Shown here piece after piece: positions 12,346 through 24,715 of a DNA stretch of 64,000 nt. The notes under the pieces are model-generated. The model was not told the origin of the DNA. It did no database searches and saw nothing but the letters and a program-made list of their open reading frames with translations. The stretch lies in the NCBI RefSeq assembly GCF_021018805.1, contig NC_086248.1, positions 56,859,485-56,923,484 of the forward strand, written 5' to 3'. A program made the translations under genes and the position numbers. Positions within the stretch are counted from its first letter, which is position 1. Each line of letters opens with the position of its first letter. The stretch is from Prinia subflava. Lineage: Eukaryota > Chordata > Aves > Passeriformes > Cisticolidae.

Positions 12346-15300
12346 CCCTTTATTCCTGCGGCCCTTTCGCTCTAGGAAGCGCGACTCTCGCTTGCGGGGC
12401 TTAGCTTTTTCCCGGTACTCGCCGCTCGGCACACGTCGGAGTGCGGCAGCGCGGGCCGGGGGCTGCGGGTCCGATGGAGCGCTCGGCCGGAGCTGTCACC
12501 CGTGCCCGCCCGCCGCGCACCGGGGCCGGGGCGATCCCTGCCCGGCCGAGCCAGGGGCCGGGGGCGGCGGTGCTCCGGAGGCGGCGGACCGGACGGGACG
12601 GGTCAGCAGCGCCGCGTGGCCGCGTCCGTGCCGCCGCTGCCGGGCGGGCGCACAGAGCGGGGTTGTTGTCTAATTAGCCGGGGACGGCGGGTCGGACACG
12701 TGGAGGCTTTTTTCTCTTTCTCTTTGCAGCCCGGCATCCTCCCCTCCTCCCCTCCCCTTTGGCTGGCTGTGACAGGGGAGAAGATCGCAGCCTTGCCTGT
12801 CGCTTCCCGGGCTCCGGTCGCGTTCGGTGGGACTGGGGGCTTGGTGGGCTCTTTCTAAGGGAGAGGGGCTTGCCGTGCAGGAGGAGGCGGCGAGCCGCTG
12901 GGCGAGCGCCGGGCTGTACTTTCAGTGTCAGAGCCGGGCTGTCGCTAGGGCTGGCGGGGAATCACCCGGCCCGTCTCTCCCGAAAGAGGGACAGCCACCG
13001 CTGCCTCGCGGGCGCCTCCCGCGGGACACGGCCGCCTCCCGGGGCCGGGAGACCGGGGCAGCACGGTGCGGTGTCCGCGTGATCCCCGGGCGCGCCGCCG
13101 GCGGCAGCGGCCGCGGGCTCTGCCCTGCGGGGCTGGTGGCCTAAATTCCTTCAATCACGGTAACAGCAGCTAGTCATTTCCTCTACACCTCCAATTTCTT
13201 CTTTTGTTTTGTTTTGTTTTTACCTCTCCCCCTCCCCTTTTTTTCCCCCCCGTTCTTTTCCCCGTGTGTCGTTGCACAAGCCGGTTGCCTCGGCGAGCAG
13301 CGCAGCTCTGGTGCGCGGCCGGGGGGCTCCCGCTGTCCCGGCCGGGCTGAGCGCCGTGCCTTGCCGAGCCGCCCGGGGGAAGGCTTCGGGGCTGCGGCCG
13401 GAGGGGCCAAATAAAGTTTTAGAGCACCGGTTGACTGAAGAAACTACCGGGGGTGCCGGAATCCCAGGGCGCTTATCTCCTGCTGGAGAACGCAGGTAGT
13501 ACAGTGGAGTTTGCTCGGTTCTGCGGTGCCGGGGAGGCCCCAGTCATTTAAATAACCCTGTTACAGAAGTGGCCCCGCACTGAAGTCCTTTAACGCGTTG
13601 GCCGCTGATGCCGTGGTGCTGCTGCTGCTGCAGAGCGGCGTTTCCCTGCTTGCCCGGCCCGCGCCGCCGATGGATGCGTACCTGCTGTTGCCGTCTACGG
13701 AAAACTCGTGTTCAAAATGATACTTGGAAACTGTGCCACAAAACTTCCTTTGGCATATGGGCAGCGGCGCAGCTGTCTCTGTGTGTCACTGAGAAAAGTG
13801 AATCTGCTTTGAGCGGCGGCTGGGGAGGGAGCCGCGCTTGTGGCAGCTGGAGCGTGGGAGCTTTTTGCTCAAGCACGGGAGGCTCCAGCTGCCAGCGAGG
13901 GGTGCGTGCGGAGTGGGAGCTTCCCTCGGGGCTTACTCCCAGTGGTTACGGGATCTGGGGAACAGGGAGCGAAGCGTGGGGCTGCAGGGCTGCAGCGCAA
14001 TGGGCACCAGCTGAGGGTGGCAGCGATGGGCTGGGTGGGTGAGTCAGGGGCACCCGCAGAGGCTGCGGGAAGACCACGCACACCAGCAGGCTGTGGAAAA
14101 CTTTTTCCATGTAGCACGTAAGCGTGTTCCTTCATGGTCCATGACACAGGCCAGAAAACAGGGTGGAAGATGCAGGGTGGGATTAGCCCGGTGCTTTTAA
14201 AGAATGTGTGTTCAGCAGCTTGCGTTTTGGAGGTGTTTGCATTTTGACTAACAGTCACTGTGCTTCATTGCAACTTAATTTAAAGTAATCTCCTGGAAAC
14301 AGGTTAACAGCATAAACAGCGGCTGTTAATTTTATTACAAAATAACTTTATTTCAATGTCTTAGTCGTACTTTTAACATACCATCAGATATCACCATTTT
14401 TAATCTTGATGACTGACTCCTTTCTAGCACTCGTGGCTAGCATCTTTTAGCTGAAGTATCAGAACTGCTGCTCATACCTTAAAAGTTAGAAGTAAAATAA
14501 TGTCCACCAGAAAGGCATGTCTTGTTGCAAAACACTCTCTTTTAGATTTAGTTAGCTAGGTAGAGCAACTGCTGTTTGTAAAAAGAGTCATGGAGTCCTT
14601 TTTACCCATAGATAGCCTCTGGGGAAATCCCTTAGTCATGAATTAGGTGAGCAGAGTATTTCAAAAACAGTATGAGGGATTTAGAAATATATTAGGGTTA
14701 ATAAAGTTATAGAAATGGAGAGTATAGAAGGGTTCAGTCATTCATTTGTTGGTTGCAAGATATTAAACAAACTTGTCCTTAGTCCTTATCTGTTCAAACC
14801 CATAAATGGAGGGCATATTTTATATTAGAGTTTATTGCATGTTAATACTGCCACTTATTGTCTTTACTTAATTGTAAAAACTTGTGCCTTCTCATACAGA
14901 GTCCATAAACATTTTCTCAAACAAGGTTATTGTTTAGCTTTTTGTTTTGTCACACAGTCTTGTTTTGTTTTGTAACAGTGTAAGAGTCTGCTGTATTAAA
15001 CATACAAAAACACTAATATTTTTCAGAATGCATGGCATGAGTTAAAGATCTTAAACATGTACTTGTGTACTGGACACAGCCTCTAGTTGTCTTTATTGTC
15101 CCAAACATTGTGTTTTAATTTGAAACCTTCATTGGTTGAAAGTTTGCCAAAGTTTGGTGTAATTCACCACTGATCTAACATTAGGAGCAGGTCTAAACAT
15201 GCACAGTAATACGAAGGTTGCCAGCCCTTTGCTTGTATCTGTGGATACCAAAAACAGCAGAACCAGTTCAGAATACTAGAACAACAGAATGCAGAACAAA

Positions 15301-15432
15301 ATCTTGTTATGCAAGTTTTAAAACTTTTATCTGTGTAACCTTTGTAAGGATTGTAGTGGGGTCTTTTTGTGTTTTGTAATTAAGTAGCTTGAGTCCTCAT
15401 GCTCCACTCTCTCTCACTGTTTTCTTTTGCAG
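11865..15432 (+). other. MYB: MYB intron 1
   Basis: The first 1.6 kb belongs to the CpG island; the rest is AT-rich. Contents seen: a stem-loop/28-T element (12292-12345), an early AATAAA hexamer (13410-13415), a reverse-strand GATA consensus CTTATCT (13472-13478) and T-rich GTTTT runs around 13205-13220. No alternative first exon was recognised, although promoters within intron 1 are known in mammals. Intron 1 is the classical site of transcriptional control of MYB. Confidence 0.85.
12292..12345 (+). promoter_or_regulatory. MYB: Stem-loop plus 28-T tract, putative transcription attenuator
   Basis: GAGGG at 12292-12296 can pair with CCCTC at 12310-12314 across a 13-nt loop, and three bases later 28 consecutive T begin (12318-12345). 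In mammals, MYB intron 1 holds a stem-loop followed by a poly-T run (SLR-polyU) where RNA polymerase II pauses until elongation is licensed. The arrangement here matches, but it is only about 430 bp after the exon 1 donor, closer than the roughly 1.7 kb in human. The stem is only five pairs. Chance slippage of a T run cannot be excluded. Confidence 0.45.
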
Positions 15433-15550
15433 TATATATAGTAGTGATGATGATGAAGATGATGTTGAGGTGTATGATCACGATTATGATGGTCTGCTTC
15501 CTAAGACTGGAAAACGTCACTTAGGAAAAACCAGGTGGACCCGTGAAGAG
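15433..15550 (+). CDS. MYB: MYB coding exon 2
   Basis: Supplies the last base of Ser8 and residues 9-47. It starts with the acidic CK2-type sequence IYSSDDDEDD (Ser11 and Ser12 are the known casein kinase 2 sites) and ends with the first helix of repeat R1, including Trp43 in the sequence TRWTREE. The acceptor is TTTTGCAG and the donor GTAAAT; the exon ends in phase 0. It is followed by a 1,615-bp intron with no recognised feature. Confidence 0.97.
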
Positions 15551-17165
15551 GTAAATCCAAGCTCATTCCTCTCCTGCATGTAAAAAGATAAGAGAGAGCA
15601 TGGATCACATTCTTCTCCCAATTGCTTCATGTTCTTCACCATACTGCTAATCTGCAGATTTACTTCAGTGACAGTCCCGCATCTGAGGACAACTTTTTTG
15701 ACCCTCTAGCTACATTCAGTGTTTTATTTAACTTTGAGCATAGTTCTTACCTTTTAAATAAAATGTATAAACACAACTTTTTCATTTCCACCAAGCTCTG
15801 TGTGACAGTATGTGAGGTGTGAATCTCTGTGTAATCCTTGTTGGAGGAGCAGATTCCGAATCACCTGTAGCAGTGCTTCATTGTTGCTACTTGCCTCTTT
15901 CTGTTTGGAAACTGTTGCTATGCAAGAACCGATCTGTGTCCAGTGTCCCACAGCAGCAAACAACTGTGGCAGAAACTGCTGCAGTCCTTCCGCGCCGTTG
16001 GAATCTTGCACTTTAATTGCACTGTTATGATTCCAAGGAAATAAAGTAAAAGATGGAGGAGAGAAATCTAGCATTCAAGATGTATTTTGCTTTCTCAAGG
16101 TCAGAATGTGGTTTAGTCATGATACCCTTGTGCTGACTTTCTGAGATAATTGTGCTATCAAACCCCTTTGCCAGGTGGATCTCCTTTGGCCATTTAACTG
16201 GTTTGAGTTTGTTGTGGAATACATTCATACAGTTCTTGAGTTATGTTTTGACTTTCTCTTCTCTAACAGTGTGTATTGATGTAAAAACAGTGGCAGGTCA
16301 CCTCTTGAAAGCCTTCTATTTATTTATTTTAAATCATGGTCTGCCCTTACAAAGGTGGATGGGGTTGTGAAGTGGCCAGGGAGGAAAGGGTGGCCATGAA
16401 GTCCAATGGCCATTGTCCTGTCGCATGAACTGGGAGCATACTGGGAGGTGCTGACTGGGAAGGAGAGGGCTGCTCTTCTCCTCTTATCTCTTGGAGCATT
16501 TCTGGTTTGTTTTACACTTTCTCAATCTTTCTCAGTACATAATATTGGTTTCTTTTGTCTTTAGGGTCTATATTTCTAGCCTTATCCTTTAAAAGATTGG
16601 GCCTTTATTTTTTATGCTATTTAGTAGTATGCAGAACTCCCTCACAGGGAACAGGAGCAAAAAGGAGCTGTTAGTTTTATTGTGCATTTATTGTAGGTGG
16701 ATAGGCCATGAGCAAATCACTGGAACAACCATTACTTGCAAGACGTATAAAGCTTAAGGCTGTGATTTTCAGAGGTCCCTAGGTAGCCGAGTGTTGCTGA
16801 ATTTCAAGGTTATTCTGATGCTTGGCATCTAAACACCCATCTCCTCCTGTAAATCCAGTCCAAGAATAACACTTACAGTGCTTTGATGAGTAAACTGGGA
16901 ATGCAGACTGTGAGTCAAAGAACTGCACAGAAGTCAGTCTTTCTCCTGCAGCACAGTAAAGAACCTACTGAAGTCCAAAGGAGTAGAAAAATCTCCTGCT
17001 TTAGGCAATTAAAAGCATGAGAAGTCTACAGACCACCCTCCCTTACACTCAGAAAGCAGACGTAAATGCATAAGAAGCTACAAGAATGAATTTTTAAAAA
17101 TTTCATTTGGATTATAGGAGATTGCAATATTAATTATATCTGAGCCGGGGGGATTTATGTTTCAG

Positions 17166-17237
17166 GATGAGAAGCTGAAGAAGCTTGTGGAGCAGAATGG
17201 CACAGAAGACTGGAAAGTCATTGCCAATTTCCTTCCT
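17166..17237 (+). CDS. MYB: MYB coding exon 3
   Basis: Residues 48-71 (24 codons, phase 0 at both ends), starting DEKLKKLVEQ and ending NFLP. This is the central part of R1 with the second core tryptophan, Trp63. Acceptor TTTCAG, donor GTAAGT. Asn68 replaces the Ser remembered in chicken, a mild change outside the base-contact helix. Confidence 0.97.
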
Positions 17238-17894
17238 GTAAGTGGATATTGGTTTCTGTTTCCAGGCTTAGTAGCAATTCTTTATCATGGGGTTTCCTTG
17301 ATAAAGGGGAAGTGGTTGCTTTATAGTTACCTTTTCAGGGGAGATATAAAATTTCCAGAAATGGAGACCTTAGAAATTTAGTTAGATTACTCTGGAAACC
17401 CTTACATTTATTTTTCCCTTCATTTCTCAAAAAGGATTGGAAAAAATCAAACAAGCAAAAATGGGGGATGGTGGGGACTTGCACAGTAGGTGGTCAATGT
17501 GATAATGAAACAAAATCTCTCAGCACAGTGGAAAAAAGTAACTTTGGTGAATTGTAAGTATGATTTTGCAGATAATTGCTTTGTGAACACTTTGGCTGTT
17601 GCTGAAATACTGCATGTGAAAGCATGCCAGCTATTGTGCAGATGGGGAAGATAAAGTTTGTGTAGTTTTGATGATGGAGTCCTCAATGCAGAAGTGATGG
17701 AAATCTTATCTGTTCTGTGAGCAAATTGATGGTTGACCACCTTCTTCTCAGACTTACTGTGTCACTCTATGTTGTTTCTGGTCTTAGTTGCCAGTGAAAA
17801 ACATCAAAACAAGTGTATGTGAGTAAAAACATTCTCACTCTACTTTCATCTTGTCTAAAGAATTATCCACTTTGTGTATTTCACATTTCACCAG

Positions 17895-17987
17895 AATCGG
17901 ACGGATGTTCAGTGCCAGCACCGATGGCAGAAGGTACTAAACCCAGAACTTATTAAAGGTCCGTGGACTAAAGAGGAGGATCAAAGG
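17895..17987 (+). CDS. MYB: MYB coding exon 4
   Basis: Residues 72-102 (31 codons, phase 0). It completes R1 (Trp82) and begins R2 (Trp95 in KGPWTKEED). Ile91, one of the residues altered in the avian myeloblastosis virus oncoprotein, is the normal Ile here. The cellular segment captured by that virus is known to begin at about residue 72, the start of this exon. Acceptor CACCAG, donor GTAATC. Confidence 0.97.
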
Positions 17988-18378
17988 GTAATCAGTTTTC
18001 CTTTCTGTCTGATTAACGCCTTATGAGCAGATTTCAGGTATTGGGGCAAAACTCTTGGAAACTTTGGTGGTCTTAACGTTATTATGGCCAGAGGCAGATT
18101 GTATTTGTGTAGTGCTTTCTAAGTTTGCTATGCAAATAAATTACTGCTGCTTTACAGCACTGTAATGTAGAATTGTAGTCTAGAAGTGCCTTAACTATTA
18201 CCAGATTTTTCCTTTTGGGTAAAAATATGAATGGGAAGTGGGGAATCTTAATTGCTATTAGTTTTACTGTGGCAACTTTGAGAAATGTTGTTGAAAACAT
18301 TGCCTCACCACAGGAAAAATTTTCATTGATTCATGATGCATCATTAAATACAGGCAGTTTTTCTGTCCTTCTTTGAAG

Positions 18379-18599
18379 GTAATAGAGCTCGTGCAGAAGT
18401 ACGGTCCAAAGCGCTGGTCGGTCATCGCGAAGCATTTGAAGGGAAGGATTGGAAAACAGTGCAGGGAGAGGTGGCACAACCATTTGAATCCAGAAGTGAA
18501 GAAAACCTCCTGGACAGAAGAGGAAGACAGAATTATTTACCAGGCACACAAGAGGCTGGGAAACAGATGGGCAGAGATTGCGAAGTTGCTGCCTGGACG
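18379..18599 (+). CDS. MYB: MYB coding exon 5
   Basis: Residues 103-175 plus two bases of Arg176, covering most of R2 and R3, the minimal DNA-binding unit. Visible key residues include Leu106 and Val117, Ser116 (phosphorylation site in other species), Trp115/Trp134 and Trp147/Trp166 of the tryptophan cores, recognition residue Lys128 and the redox-sensitive Cys130. All match remembered vertebrate c-Myb. Acceptor TTGAAG, donor GTAATG. The exon ends in phase 2. Confidence 0.98.
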
Positions 18600-19979
18600 G
18601 TAATGACATATGCTTTTAGCTCTTAAAAAAGGAAAAAGCTGCGGGTCTGAGCAGCCTGTTTTGGTCGCCTCAGGCTGCACTGTACAAATTGAAAAAATTT
18701 GGAATCAAAACCTGGGAAGCCAGTGACACTGATGTGCATTTTTCTCTGTGGGGAACTTCACTGTTTGGTCAGTACATGCAACAGTATGCTATTTTTACAG
18801 GTTTTTAATGTTTGTCATAGGTAAAAAAGCCAATAAGTGGAGCAAGACCATAAGAGTTTCCTAAATTTCTGTGCAGTCTTATTTGTGCCTGTGATGACTG
18901 TCAAAATTTAAATCGATTTAACAGGGAGTGATCAAGCTCTGCAAGTAGAACACAATTTACATTCAGCTAAGGGTATGCCTTCAACATGAAATCCAGTCTG
19001 TTTATTCAAAATTATTTAAGAGAAGGCTTCTTCAACTTTTGTAATTGCTCTTGAATCATCCAGATGATGTTGACCTGTTAAAAAACAGTATGTAAAAGAG
19101 GAGAAACTTTTTCCTCAAACTCTGGTCCTGGAAATACTTGTCTCACTGATAGCTTTTGTACAGCTTGTATATAACCTCAAAGATTCAGTGTCTTATTTGC
19201 TGAGATTAAAAGTGACTCAAAATGTGGGCAAGCGAATAATGTAAGCAAGGGAGAGGTTTCCCTTCTTACTTTTTTTCCTGCTATTTGATAAAACACCCTC
19301 AAGATCTAAATATAAGGCCTAAGATCATGATGGCCTTTTAAGCAGTCATTACCTGGGCTGCTTTCACCTTCTAGAAGATAACAAGAAATTAGCCCTTGGA
19401 AATATTTTTGTAGCTTCCACACATCACAGATACTACTTTGAATGATACCATGCAGCGGTGATGTATTTCAAATAGCGGAGCTGTTTTAAAGCGTACTCTT
19501 AAAATCTCACAAACTTGGTAAGGTTGCTTTTCCTGACTCGTATATGTGAGGATTTGAATCTCAGTTTTTCTGCATCTAAAATCCCAACAGTTTTGTTTAC
19601 TGAGCTTGTGTGTACAGCATGATATTGTTGTCTAGGTGACCAGCTGGAAAGTTGCTTGGAAGTTAGTCTATTCACAGCTGTTCTCCAGAGTCTTTCTTTC
19701 CAGCAATGAGACACAATCAATCTCCACTGAAATATTAAGATATAGGAAGATGATACTGGCATTCCTTTAGGATAGCCTCAAAGGGATGTTAGCCTTTTTT
19801 GTCTCCTTTTTGTTTCATGGGAATGAGGTGAAGATGAAGTTAACAATTTCTTACAATTTGAGGATCTAAGAAATGAGAAGTTGCTTTAAAAATTATCTAA
19901 ACAACCATAGACTGTTTCTCTTTTTCCCTAAGTTTTATACTGAGCATCTTTCCTGAGAAGCTGGGAGTAGCATTTGTAG

Positions 19980-20444
<465 letters not shown>

Positions 20445-21146
20445 TAAGGATTTTCTTTATCTTGATGGACTTGGATGTGTTTGATGTCGATGAGGATTTC
20501 TTTGACTTTTACGTTGTTCAGTGATGAAAATAAGTACATTTCAAACTGGTGGCATTCAGGTGGTGAAACTGGGCACAGAGGGTTTAACGCCTTGGGAGCA
20601 GTTAACATATTTCTTAGAGCTGTGAATATTAAATTTCTTGAATATCAGTTGAATCTGGTTAATTCTGTGTTCCATGTCAAAATTTCCCACGTTCTCTTTA
20701 GTAGTATTCTGTTTGTGGGTTGCCTGTCGGAACCAAGTGAACGAGTATTGTTTTTAATCAGATTTCTTTTCTATTAATGATTAATAATGAAACAGGCTCC
20801 TCCTTCAGACAGTTGCATTGTAGAGTTTTAGATGATAATAAATTGCATCCTTTGCTTTTTCACTTCAATTTAGAAAATCCTTACAAATGTATATAAATTA
20901 TTCATCTTTTTCTGGTTCAGGAAGGGTAAATATTTCATATATGAATTTTCTTTCTTCCTCTCTAATGCTCGCTGTCATATTCCTAAAAACCCCATTACTT
21001 TTCTTGTGAACACTTTTAGTTTTTTTGCCATTTCATCTCTGCGGACTACAAATATTAAGTACCTAAAACCAAAGTATGTTTAACACAAATTGATGATGCA
21101 AGCAGATAATCTGATGAAAATAACCAATTTTTGCTTTTTGACCTAG

Positions 21147-21227
21147 GTTCCTGGTCAGATCCCATATCCAGTAGCACTGCATGTAAATATTGTCAATGTA
21201 CCTCAGCCAGCTGCTGCAGCTATCCAG
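21147..21227 (+). CDS. MYB: MYB coding exon 7
   Basis: Residues 256-282 (27 codons, phase 0), starting VPGQIPYPVALH and ending QPAAAAIQ. It is the start of the transactivation region. Two conservative Ile to Val changes are seen against remembered chicken. Acceptor GACCTAG, donor GTAGAT. Confidence 0.97.
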
Positions 21228-21627
21228 GTAGATAACTTGAACCTCATTTCAAGAGTCAATTTCTTAAATATTTGATAAACTGAAATGCACATATCCTATG
21301 TTAAGGAAACATTTTAATGTATTAAGTGTGATGAAAAGAGAAAATGGGGAAGGTCGGGAAGTTCTAGCATGGCTAATAATTGCTCCTTCTGAAGTGGATT
21401 TAAGAGGAAGTAGTTGACATCTGGTGTGATGGCTTTCACTTTCTCCATTTCAAATGTCTATACTGAAATTCAGCAGAGACTTTGGTAGTGGAAAACACAA
21501 TTGACATTTGTTTCATCTTTGAGTCTAATTTGGCTGTTATAACCACAGGTCGGCAAACCGTGAGCATTTTAGTTGCTACATCCTATCAGACCTTTATCTT
21601 TTCTTTTCCCTTAACTCTTAATTTCAG

Positions 21628-21732
21628 AGACACTATAATGATGAAGACCCTGAGAAAGAAAAGCGAATAAAGGAATTAGAGTTGCTACTAATGTCGACTG
21701 AGAATGAACTGAAAGGGCAGCAGGCATTACCA
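21628..21732 (+). CDS. MYB: MYB coding exon 8, KIX-binding activation helix
   Basis: Residues 283-317 (35 codons, phase 0). It contains RIKELELLLMSTENEL, the amphipathic LxxLL-type helix that binds the KIX domain of CBP/p300 and is required for activation and for the leukaemogenic activity of c-Myb. The LMSTEN sequence is intact. Acceptor ATTTCAG, donor GTAAGA. A 1,318-bp intron follows, ending in a long T-rich tract before exon 9. Confidence 0.97.
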
Positions 21733-23050
21733 GTAAGATTGTCACTGTGTGCTTGGATGGAGGGATAGCAGCCTTACCCCAGTGCTTGTCTTTTTAACCT
21801 TTTACTCCCCCTCTGCCTTCAGTACTAATCAAGGCTCTATATTTCCGTTTTAAAAGGATGAAACATAGCACATATATAATTTGTATCTGCTTTGTAAATT
21901 CTTTTATTGAAAAAAAAATCCGAAATTTTCGCTGGTATCTTACTTTGCAAAGTGGGGGCAGGATTGGACTCTGTAATATGATGTAATATTGGAAACATGA
22001 TGATTGTACAAAAACTGAAAATCCTACACACCTTTAATCAATAACGAGATCAGTGTTTCTGAAAGTGTGCAATGGTTCATGTGATGAAAATGTAGTGCCT
22101 GTGCATTAGATTTTTCTTCTCTGTTGTATTCTTTCCTTCAGCTGTGTTTTATACACTTTGTAAGCTTCAGACTTGGTGCATGCTTGAGAATTTGTTTTAC
22201 TCCTCCAAATAATGTTAGATTCTTCATAACTGCATGCGTGGAGCAAGTGCTGGCTATTACTGAATTCTCATACTTGGTTGTATATGCCATTGGATGTTAA
22301 TGTGTGAAAGCCCTTGTGTAACTACTTAACACCGTCACCAAAGCCAAGAGTCCCAAAATCATTTTTGAAGATAGGTGATAGCCAGCAGATTTTTTTGGGT
22401 AATATTTAAATTAATAGTAAAAGAACTGCATGCATGATACGTTAGTTTGGCCACTTTTTAACTTTAGTTAATGTTTTGCAATTTCTTCTGTTGCATGATC
22501 ACACTGGAAAGAAACTTCTGTTAATTGTTCTTCTGCTTTCCTAACCACGTTGATTTGACAGCCTCTTCATTGCATTGGCGTAAGCTGTAGCATTAGACAG
22601 GGATAGCAGAAGAAAAGGAGATAAGCAGACAAAAGCAACTCTAACTCTTAAACACTTGTAGCCTTCTACAGTGCTGAGCGCTCAGTAGGGAAATCCTGCC
22701 GTTTTTTGCTTCTTACAGAAAAGGACTTGCAGACACTTTTTGAGCACTTGGAGTAACAAAGTATGAATTGATTATGTGCTAGTAATGACATATGCCTATA
22801 ATCCTGGAAGTAAATTATGAGGTAACTTTGGGATAACAAATACAATGCCAGTATTACTTAAAACAAGATCTTGCACTGATGAAAGGAAACATCTTGACAA
22901 TTGTTTCATAGGCATAAGCTTTTAGATGATGATGCAACTACTTCTATCTTCCTCCAGTGGCATCTGACACCTTGTGCAATTTCATTGCTAAGTTCCTTCT
23001 GCCTTTCTCCCCTCCCTTTTCTTTTTTTTTTTTTCTTCTTCTTCCTTTAG

Positions 23051-23308
23051 ACACAGAACCACACATCAAACTACCCCGGCTGGCACAGCACCACAATTGC
23101 TGACAGCACCAGGACCAGTGGTGACAGTGCACCTGTTTCCTGTTTGGGGGAACATCACCACTGTACTCCATCTCCACCGGTGGATCACGGTTGCTTACCT
23201 GAGGAAAGTGCATCCCCTGCACGGTGCATGATTGTTCACCAGAGCAACATCCTGGACAATGTTAAGAATCTCTTAGAATTTGCTGAAACACTCCAGTTAA
23301 TAGACTCC
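23051..23308 (+). CDS. MYB: MYB coding exon 9
   Basis: Residues 318-403 (86 codons, phase 0). The first half is Ser/Thr-rich, with a His cluster at GEHHHCTPSPP. The second half is the leucine-rich region ending FAETLQLIDS (394-403), the FAETL motif needed for transformation by avian v-Myb proteins. Acceptor CTTTAG after a strong polypyrimidine tract, donor GTAAGT. Confidence 0.97.
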
Positions 23309-24349
23309 GTAAGTAGACTTGCCGCCTCAGGTGGATTTGTGCATGGTCAAGGAGTAAGGGGTGAGGAGCTGGGATTGTCCTGAATGTGGTTGTTGGGTTT
23401 TTTCCCGAGTAACTTCGAGTTGCTCCAGGATCTGAAGCTTATCTTCTGACATGACAAAGTGCAGCTGCTTGTAAATGAAGCCCTCAAGCATGGATGCATA
23501 TGCTTTTTGTGGGTGTCTCTTTCCTGCTACATCTTGGAATGGGAGAGTGAGTTTTGGCAAGCTGCACAGTAGGAGCTTGAAACAATCTCTCAATTTTAAG
23601 TCTCCTTAAATTAAAATAAAATCAGAGATACCTTGAAAAATTTTGAACAATGAGGTGATATTTAATGGTATTTGAAGCAACACATGCCATAGGTTTGTGT
23701 GTGGCCACTCACGTATCTGCATAATTTTCTAGAATTTTTAGTTGTAGCATCAATAGCTGCTTCTCAAAGTTTAAGGAGCTTGCCCTGGCATATGTGAAGA
23801 ACTGTAAACACACATTTAAATGTCAAGTATTGGCACTGACATGGACCTGTTCTCATTGCAGTCTCTGGGATGCTACGTGTAAAGAAGTAGCACATTGAAC
23901 TAGTCTGTTGGTGGCAACCTCCTTCAGAAGCAGAGGTGTCTGCTTCATACAGTATCATTTCCCTTTCAGCACATCCAGAGCAGCATTGCATGTTAGGAGG
24001 AGGCCAGTCTTAGTCTACAGCACACATTTTTTTGTAACGAAAGGCACCATCATCATACCAAGCAGAAAACACTGGGCAAGCAAATAGCAAGGACATAATT
24101 TGACTCATTCATTAGGAACTCAGTTGCCAGCAACACTGCTAGGATGTCAGACAGTTTGATAAAATCGAGTTATGTATTGGAAGCACAAATCATGTTCCCA
24201 GTGTTGCTGCTTCCATGGGCAGGGTCAGGCTGAATTGAACTGGGAAAGATTTGGTTGTTGTTGTTGGTTACAGCATATCCTAGCGCTGTATTTTCATGAG
24301 GTGGCACTATACACTGTCTTATAGCTCCGTGCCTCCCACGTTGTTTCAG

Positions 24350-24715
24350 GATCCTTCATCATGGGGTGATCTCAGCAGTTTTGAATTCTTTGAAGACACA
24401 GACACTCCGGCTAGCAGAGCTCCCTCAGGCACAGTGGCGCAGCTTCAGCAAAGAGGGGCCAGTGCTTGTAGACCTCAAGGACAGTCCACCACAAATTTGA
24501 GCAAAGTCATGTCGAGTCAGGGCTCTCTTGGCTCACCAAAGACCTCACCTGCCTCCCAGGGCAGTGCAGCTCGGTGGGTCCTTCTTCGCAAAAGGAGAGG
24601 GCACTGCAGCCCCCTAGACAGTGGCCACGGTAGCGCCTTGGTCCTAGCTGACGTCAGCAGCTCAACTCCTCCTAAGCGCTCCCCTGTCAAAAGCCTGCCC
24701 TTCTCTCCCTCGCAG
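24350..24715 (+). CDS. MYB: MYB alternative exon 9A (p89-type isoform)
   Basis: 122 codons, phase 0 at both ends, so it can be included or skipped without changing frame. It starts DPSSWGDLSSFEFFEDTDT and ends SPVKSLPFSPSQ, matching at both ends the vertebrate exon 9A (121 codons in human) that produces the larger, about 89-kDa c-Myb. The middle is diverged and Ser/Gln/Gly-rich. Acceptor TGTTTCAG, donor GTAGAG. Inclusion would give a 764-residue protein. Confidence 0.9.

Larger units (their letters stand above)
10490..13480. promoter_or_regulatory. MYB: CpG island spanning the MYB promoter, exon 1 and proximal intron 1
   Basis: Base composition changes abruptly near 10.49 kb from AT-rich to very GC- and CpG-rich and returns to AT-rich after about 13.5 kb. 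The island holds the core promoter, coding exon 1 (11842-11864) and about 1.6 kb of intron 1. Many overlapping Ala/Arg/Gly/Pro-rich open frames appear on both strands because stop codons are rare in such composition. They are not separate genes. A TATA-less CpG-island promoter is the usual architecture for MYB. Both edges are estimates by eye. Confidence 0.93.

Noticed and set aside
10487..13499. Many long Ala/Arg/Gly/Pro-rich frames on both strands (up to 361 codons)
   Set aside because: They overlap each other in all frames within a CpG island where stop codons are rare, and none resembles a known protein. Only the 23-bp exon 1, and possibly its in-frame upstream AUG, is supported.
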